DNA of 64,000 nt from NCBI GenBank assembly GCA_947381945.1, contig CANCXM010000012.1, positions 1-64,000 on the forward strand, read 5' to 3'. Below, piece after piece: positions 60,312 through 64,000 of the stretch (its first letter is position 1; each line of letters opens with the position of its first letter). The translations under genes were made by a program, and so were the position numbers. The notes under the pieces were generated by a model, which saw only the letters and a program-made list of their open reading frames with translations, ran no database searches and was not told the DNA's origin. Source of the stretch: an uncultured Muribaculaceae bacterium (GTDB lineage: Bacteria; Bacteroidota; Bacteroidia; Bacteroidales; Muribaculaceae).

Positions 60312-61697
60312 TTATGCCACAGAAACGCCCTCGACCTTGCGGAAACGCGAGAGCTGCCAACCGACCATTATGGTGGTGACAAATGTGGCAATCAGGTCAG
60401 AAGTCGGAAAAGCGGCCCATATTCCGTCAAGACCGAACTTCGGAGGGAGCAATAACAATAGGGGTATGAGGAAGAGCACCTGACGGGTCAGCGACAGGAA
60501 AATGGAAGCAGTGGCCTTTCCGATTGACTGGAAAAGGGTGGTCGAGACAATCTGGAAACCAACCACAGTAAATGCAAGCATGGAAATATGGAGGCATCTT
60601 GATGTCTCGGCAATAAGCCCCGTATCGGTGGTGAACGCACGGCCGATAAGATGAGGAATTGTCAAGCCGATTATTTGGCCGGTAGCCACAATGACTGTCG
60701 ACACTCCCACAGCAAGCCAGTAGGTGCGTCGGAGGCGGTGGATAGTACCCGCCCCGTAATTGTAACCGATTATAGGTTGCATACCTTGGCAGATGCCGAC
60801 AACCACCATAGTCATCAGGGAAGTATAGGAGGTGAATATGCCTGCGGCGGCTACGGCAGTATCGCCACCGTGGACATACAATGTCTTGTTGATGATGACA
60901 TTTATGAAACAGGACGCCGCATTGACAAGCGAAGGCGCGGCTCCAATTGAAAGCATCGGGAAAACCACACGCCAACTCAACCGATACATCTCTTTATCGG
61001 TAAGGAAGCGGAGAGTGCTTTTCGGCTTGAAAAAATGCCACATCACAAACAGGGCTGAGACCATCATCGAAATATCCGTGGCTATCGCCGCGCCTTTTAT
61101 GCCCCACTCGAAATAATAGATGAAAATCGGGTCAAGGACAATATTAACGGCAGCTCCTATGAACATTGTCACCATCGCACGGATAGGATAGCCGGAAGCG
61201 CGCATGAAGTTGTTGAAGGTGAAGGCAAAGTTCGTCATGAACATTCCGGGAAGGATGTAGAGCATCAGCTCACGGGCGTATGGCAAGGTCACTTCACTCG
61301 CCCCAAACGCAACAAGGATGTCGTCGATGAATACTGCGAAACATGTGAGGTAACAGCATATAATTATCGAGAGCAGCACAAGTGCATTGCCAAGGACACT
61401 TTGCGCACCTTTGAAATCCTTCGCTCCAAGCAATATGGATATTCTTGCGGAGCCACCCGCACCTATCAGCACGCCAAGAGCTGCCGACAGATTCATCACC
61501 GGAAAAGTTATGGCAAGACCGGCTATAGCCTCAGGTCCGACCCATTGACCGATGAATATTCTGTCAACGATATTGTAAAGAGACATGACGAGCATACCCA
61601 CAACGGCAGGAAGACTGTATTTCCACAGCAGACGGCCTACAGGTGCATCGCTCAGCTCTTTAAGGTTTCTTGACTCTTTGTTCGGGGATTCCATCAT
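60312..61697 (-). CDS. MATE family multidrug/cation antiporter
   Basis: The product from the ATG at 61697 is 461 residues with 12 membrane helices. MATE landmarks are LLWKYSLPAVVGMLVMSLYN and IVDRIFIGQWVGPEAIAGLA at the start, NNFMRASGYPIRAM in the first half and GMQPIIGYNYGAG in the second. It exports drugs or metabolites with Na+ or H+. The frame extends to 61727, but a -7 element lies at 61700-61707, so the ATG just inside (or the next codon, also ATG at 61694) is the likely start. The substrate is unknown. Confidence 0.92.
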   Translation of the reverse strand: MMESPNKESRNLKELSDAPVGRLLWKYSLPAVVGMLVMSLYNIVDRIFIGQWVGPEAIAGLAITFPVMNLSAALGVLIGAGGSARISILLGAKDFKGAQSVLGNALVLLSIIICCYLTCFAVFIDDILVAFGASEVTLPYARELMLYILPGMFMTNFAFTFNNFMRASGYPIRAMVTMFIGAAVNIVLDPIFIYYFEWGIKGAAIATDISMMVSALFVMWHFFKPKSTLRFLTDKEMYRLSWRVVFPMLSIGAAPSLVNAASCFINVIINKTLYVHGGDTAVAAAGIFTSYTSLMTMVVVGICQGMQPIIGYNYGAGTIHRLRRTYWLAVGVSTVIVATGQIIGLTIPHLIGRAFTTDTGLIAETSRCLHISMLAFTVVGFQIVSTTLFQSIGKATASIFLSLTRQVLFLIPLLLLLPPKFGLDGIWAAFPTSDLIATFVTTIMVGWQLSRFRKVEGVSVA

Positions 61698-61699
61698 CG

Positions 61700-61707
61700 C
61701 AAAATTA
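61700..61707 (-). promoter_or_regulatory. MATE gene -7 element TAATTTTG
   Basis: TAATTTTG on the minus strand ends two bases before the ATG at 61697, another case of a promoter almost touching the start codon. Confidence 0.55.
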
Positions 61708-61770
61708 CTAAATTTTGTCATGGCCACCTTATTTTTAGCAAATTTTAGCGTTTGTTTGAGAGATAAATAT

Positions 61771-61778
61771 TAATTTTG
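61771..61778 (+). promoter_or_regulatory. -7 element TAATTTTG of the 61.8-kb exported protein gene
   Basis: TAATTTTG lies 36 nt before the ATG at 61815. Confidence 0.58.
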
Positions 61779-61814
61779 TAGATTAAGAAGCAAGTAAACA
61801 GATGACTATACATA

Positions 61815-62366
61815 ATGGTTAAATTTATTTTTCTCTTAATCACCTCAATGTCTGGTCTTTTTGCACAAGCAGGGGTAAAGGACCTCGACATGTTCGGCCT
61901 CAAAGGGCCCGTCGATTCAATCTGTATATTAATGAATGACGCGGGACTTGAATGGCAGAACGAGTTCACATTTGATGAACATGGAATGCTTGTTGAACTT
62001 GACGGCATGGAGGTTGAATGCACACGCGATGAACTTGGACGAATGAAAACCATCATTGTCGAAGATGTTGTTGAGGACAATGAGGATGCGTTCACGACCA
62101 TAGAAATGCATCTTTTTTATGACAATGCCGGACGCGTCATCAAAGTGACCTCCATGTCGGCCGACGAGACCTGGACGCAGAATTACCGTTATCACCACAA
62201 CGGTAATCTGAAAGAACGGGACTATGACAGCGTGGACAATGACGAGATGCTCACATACGTTTATCTCAAGTTCGACAATTACGGCAACTGGACCAAACGT
62301 CAGGAAAAACTTGCGTCAATGGACCAGACCATAACGCAGACACGAAACATCACTTATCGAAAATAA
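61815..62366 (+). CDS. Exported protein with YD/RHS-like strand repeats
   Basis: The 183-residue product has a short signal peptide (FIFLLITSMSGLFAQA). Four strand-turn units follow in about 130 residues: FTFDEHGMLVELDG, HLFYDNAGRVIKVTSM, YRYHHNGNLKERDYDS and LKFDNYGNWTKRQEK. This is the pattern of RHS/YD repeats, but too few for a toxin-delivery shell. It may be a small surface or periplasmic protein of unknown role. It is 27 nt ahead of nfnA and may be its first cistron. Confidence 0.72.
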   Translation: MVKFIFLLITSMSGLFAQAGVKDLDMFGLKGPVDSICILMNDAGLEWQNEFTFDEHGMLVELDGMEVECTRDELGRMKTIIVEDVVEDNEDAFTTIEMHLFYDNAGRVIKVTSMSADETWTQNYRYHHNGNLKERDYDSVDNDEMLTYVYLKFDNYGNWTKRQEKLASMDQTITQTRNITYRK

Positions 62367-62393
62367 TATAACTGACAAATCGCATACATAGCC

Positions 62394-63182
62394 ATGTCAA
62401 TGTTCAAGATTGTAGAGAAAGAACACTTCTCGGAAAATGTGGTAAAACTTGTAGTGGAAGCGCCCATGATAGCACAGTCGCGCCGTCCCGGACACTTCGT
62501 CATCGTGCGCACCGGCGAAGGAGGCGAACGCATCCCACTCACAATAGCCGACGCAGACCTTAAGCGCGGTACAATAACACTCGTCATACAGGCCATAGGG
62601 GAAAGTACCCGCAAAATCTGCGCCCTTGAAACGGGCGACTGCCTGACTGACATAGTAGGTCCGCTCGGACAGGCCACGCACATCGAAAAGGTCGGGACCG
62701 TCGTCTGCTGCGGTGGCGGCGTTGGTGTCGCCCCTCTCCTACCAATCATCAAAGCCATGAAAGAGGCCGGAAACCGCGTCGTGTCAATCCTCGCGGCCCG
62801 CACATCCGAACTCATCATACTCGAAAAAGAGGTGGCAGAGTTCAGCGACGAGGTGATCTTCATGACCGACGACGGCTCTAAGGGCCAGAAAGGTCTCGTG
62901 ACTGCCGGAGTCGAAGCCGTAATCGAGCGCGAGAAGGTTGATCTTGTCGTAGCCATCGGTCCTGCGGTAATGATGAAATTCGTCGCACTCACCACGAAAA
63001 AACATGATGTCCCCACTATGGTCTCACTCAACACCATCATGGTCGACGGAACCGGAATGTGTGGAGCCTGCCGTGTGACAGTCGACGGAAAGACCAAATT
63101 TGTATGCATTGACGGTCCTGAGTTTGATGCCCACAAAGTGGATTTCGACGAAATGATAATGCGTCTGAAAGCCTACAATTAA
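62394..63182 (+). CDS. NfnA-like ferredoxin-NADP+ reductase subunit (sulfide dehydrogenase type)
   Basis: The 262-residue product has the FAD domain (PGHFVIVRTGEGGERIPLTI), an NAD(P) domain (GTVVCCGGGVGVAPLLPIIK) and a C-terminal [2Fe-2S] site (DGTGMCGACRVTVDGKTKFV, then C). This is the small subunit of the Nfn / glutamate-synthase-like complex, which couples NADH, NADPH and ferredoxin pools by flavin-based electron bifurcation in anaerobes. The large subunit starts 37 nt downstream. Whether it bifurcates or is a sulfide or dihydroorotate electron carrier cannot be decided from sequence. Confidence 0.9.
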   Translation: MSMFKIVEKEHFSENVVKLVVEAPMIAQSRRPGHFVIVRTGEGGERIPLTIADADLKRGTITLVIQAIGESTRKICALETGDCLTDIVGPLGQATHIEKVGTVVCCGGGVGVAPLLPIIKAMKEAGNRVVSILAARTSELIILEKEVAEFSDEVIFMTDDGSKGQKGLVTAGVEAVIEREKVDLVVAIGPAVMMKFVALTTKKHDVPTMVSLNTIMVDGTGMCGACRVTVDGKTKFVCIDGPEFDAHKVDFDEMIMRLKAYN

Positions 63183-63219
63183 AAGAAAACATTCAAAACT
63201 ACAGCATATAATTTCAGAG

Positions 63220-64000
63220 ATGAATACCGATAATAACCGCGATGCAAAATGGCGCGAGGAACTGCGCTCGGCTCTCAGTGCAAAGGAGCGCACATCCATT
63301 CCCCGTGCGGTAATCCCTCAGCTTGACCCAAAATTCCGTGTTCATTCCAACCACGAGGTGAATCAGGGTCTCTCTCAGGCACAGGCCGTGCTTGAGGCAA
63401 CCCGCTGTCTTGACTGTCCCGACCCGCAGTGTATCCAAGGGTGCCCCGTATCAATTGCCATCCCAACATTCATCAAGAATATCGAGCGTGGCGAAATCCT
63501 TACGGCTGCCAAGGTGCTTAAACAGACAAGCGCTCTCCCGGCCGTCTGCGGACGTGTTTGCCCGCAGGAAAAGCAATGTGAATCGCGCTGCATCTACAAC
63601 AAGATGAAAAAGCAGCCGGTGGCCATCGGCTATCTCGAACGCTTCGCCGCAGACTTCGAGCGCGAGAATATCAAGGCCAACAACATCGAGCTTCGTCCGA
63701 GCGCAGTCGAAAAGAACGGCATGAACATCGCCGTTGTCGGATCCGGACCTGCCGGACTGTCGTTTGCCGGAGACATGATTAAGAAAGGATATAATGTGAC
63801 TGTCTACGAGGCGTTGCATGAAATCGGAGGTGTGTTGAAATACGGCATACCTGAATTCCGTCTCCCCAATGTTGTTGTCGAAGCTGAAATCGACGGTCTG
63901 CGCGCCGAAGGTGTCAACTTCGTCAAGGACTGCGTCATCGGCAAGACAATATCCTACGACCAACTGCATCAACTTGGCTATGACGGTATTTTCGTAGCCT
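63220..64000 (+). CDS. gltA: NfnB/GltA-like NADPH-dependent large subunit, 5' part
   Basis: The gene begins at ATG 63220 and runs off the window. The 260 residues seen hold an N-terminal extension, then the two [4Fe-4S] cysteine clusters (ATRCLDCPDPQCIQGCPVSI, VCGRVCPQEKQCESRCIYN). The FAD-binding GxGxxG follows in IAVVGSGPAGLSFAGDMIKK, with YGIPEFRLPNVVVEAEIDGL. This is the GltD-like/NfnB type of glutamate synthase small-subunit homologue. With the neighbour upstream it forms an Nfn-type pair. Confidence 0.92.
   Translation, partial: MNTDNNRDAKWREELRSALSAKERTSIPRAVIPQLDPKFRVHSNHEVNQGLSQAQAVLEATRCLDCPDPQCIQGCPVSIAIPTFIKNIERGEILTAAKVLKQTSALPAVCGRVCPQEKQCESRCIYNKMKKQPVAIGYLERFAADFERENIKANNIELRPSAVEKNGMNIAVVGSGPAGLSFAGDMIKKGYNVTVYEALHEIGGVLKYGIPEFRLPNVVVEAEIDGLRAEGVNFVKDCVIGKTISYDQLHQLGYDGIFVA

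Overview
The window looks like chromosome of a Bacteroidales bacterium, most likely a gut member close to Muribaculaceae. The evidence is the repeated TAnnTTTG -7 promoter element, the general lack of Shine-Dalgarno sequences, and family content typical of Bacteroidota: a SusC/TonB-class barrel without partners, DUF6377-type TPR regulators, a PepSY-like DUF2874 protein, DUF5606, DUF4286, a DUF362 relic and a cdaA-folP pair. The genus is an inference; no rRNA, tRNA or other phylogenetic marker RNA was seen.

Layout. 1-4.5 kb: a GNAT enzyme, a broken DUF362 gene, an OmpA-domain protein, a PepSY-like protein and the umuDC translesion pair. 4.5-14.7 kb: housekeeping genes mutS2, murB, murA, a RelA-type (p)ppGpp synthetase with a ruined hydrolase site, a lipoprotein, a YihY membrane protein and ridA. 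14.7-18.7 kb: the anaerobic ribonucleotide reductase nrdD-nrdG, a HAD phosphatase and a Dabb protein. 18.8-24 kb is the accessory stretch: lipoproteins, a GNAT toxin-antitoxin pair, a decayed exported-protein gene, a strongly structured intergenic element and a 54-residue small protein. 24-32 kb: rmuC, tilS with a CxxC-AraC regulator, an outer-membrane barrel and a membrane TPR regulator. 31.4-33 kb: a divergent HxlR redox locus with a perfect 12-bp palindrome. 33-36.7 kb: DUF4160-DUF2442-GNAT-dus operon and cdsA. 36.7-45 kb: GH13 amylase, winged-helix protein, GT2, ruvC-DUF4286-cstA, a 325-bp MITE-like palindrome, an NlpC/P60 hydrolase, tatD and a polyprenyl synthase. 45-57 kb: rnr, gyrB, cdaA-folP, a small independent transcription unit, a DUF6377 regulator, purT, tpiA, a SPOR protein and folE. 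57-64 kb: a hemerythrin/LuxR/DUF5606 operon, a second palindromic element, an ion-channel-like protein, a MATE transporter and the start of nfnAB, which runs off the window.

Themes. Several genes belong to anaerobic and redox or nitrosative-stress physiology (nrdDG, nfnAB, hemerythrin operon, HxlR-flavodoxin locus). Nucleotide signalling is represented by (p)ppGpp synthesis and c-di-AMP synthesis. Cell-wall and envelope synthesis is represented by murA, murB, cdsA, polyprenyl synthase and NlpC/P60. The least explained features are non-coding: a multi-hairpin element at 23.4-23.6 kb, two long-TIR palindromic elements (42.1-42.4 and 59.1-59.3 kb), a shared leader motif before cstA and cdaA, a promoter-microORF-terminator unit at 51.6-51.8 kb, and several -7 elements that end only 2-4 nt before the start codon and so predict leaderless mRNAs. 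All family calls come from reading the protein sequences; no database search was run.
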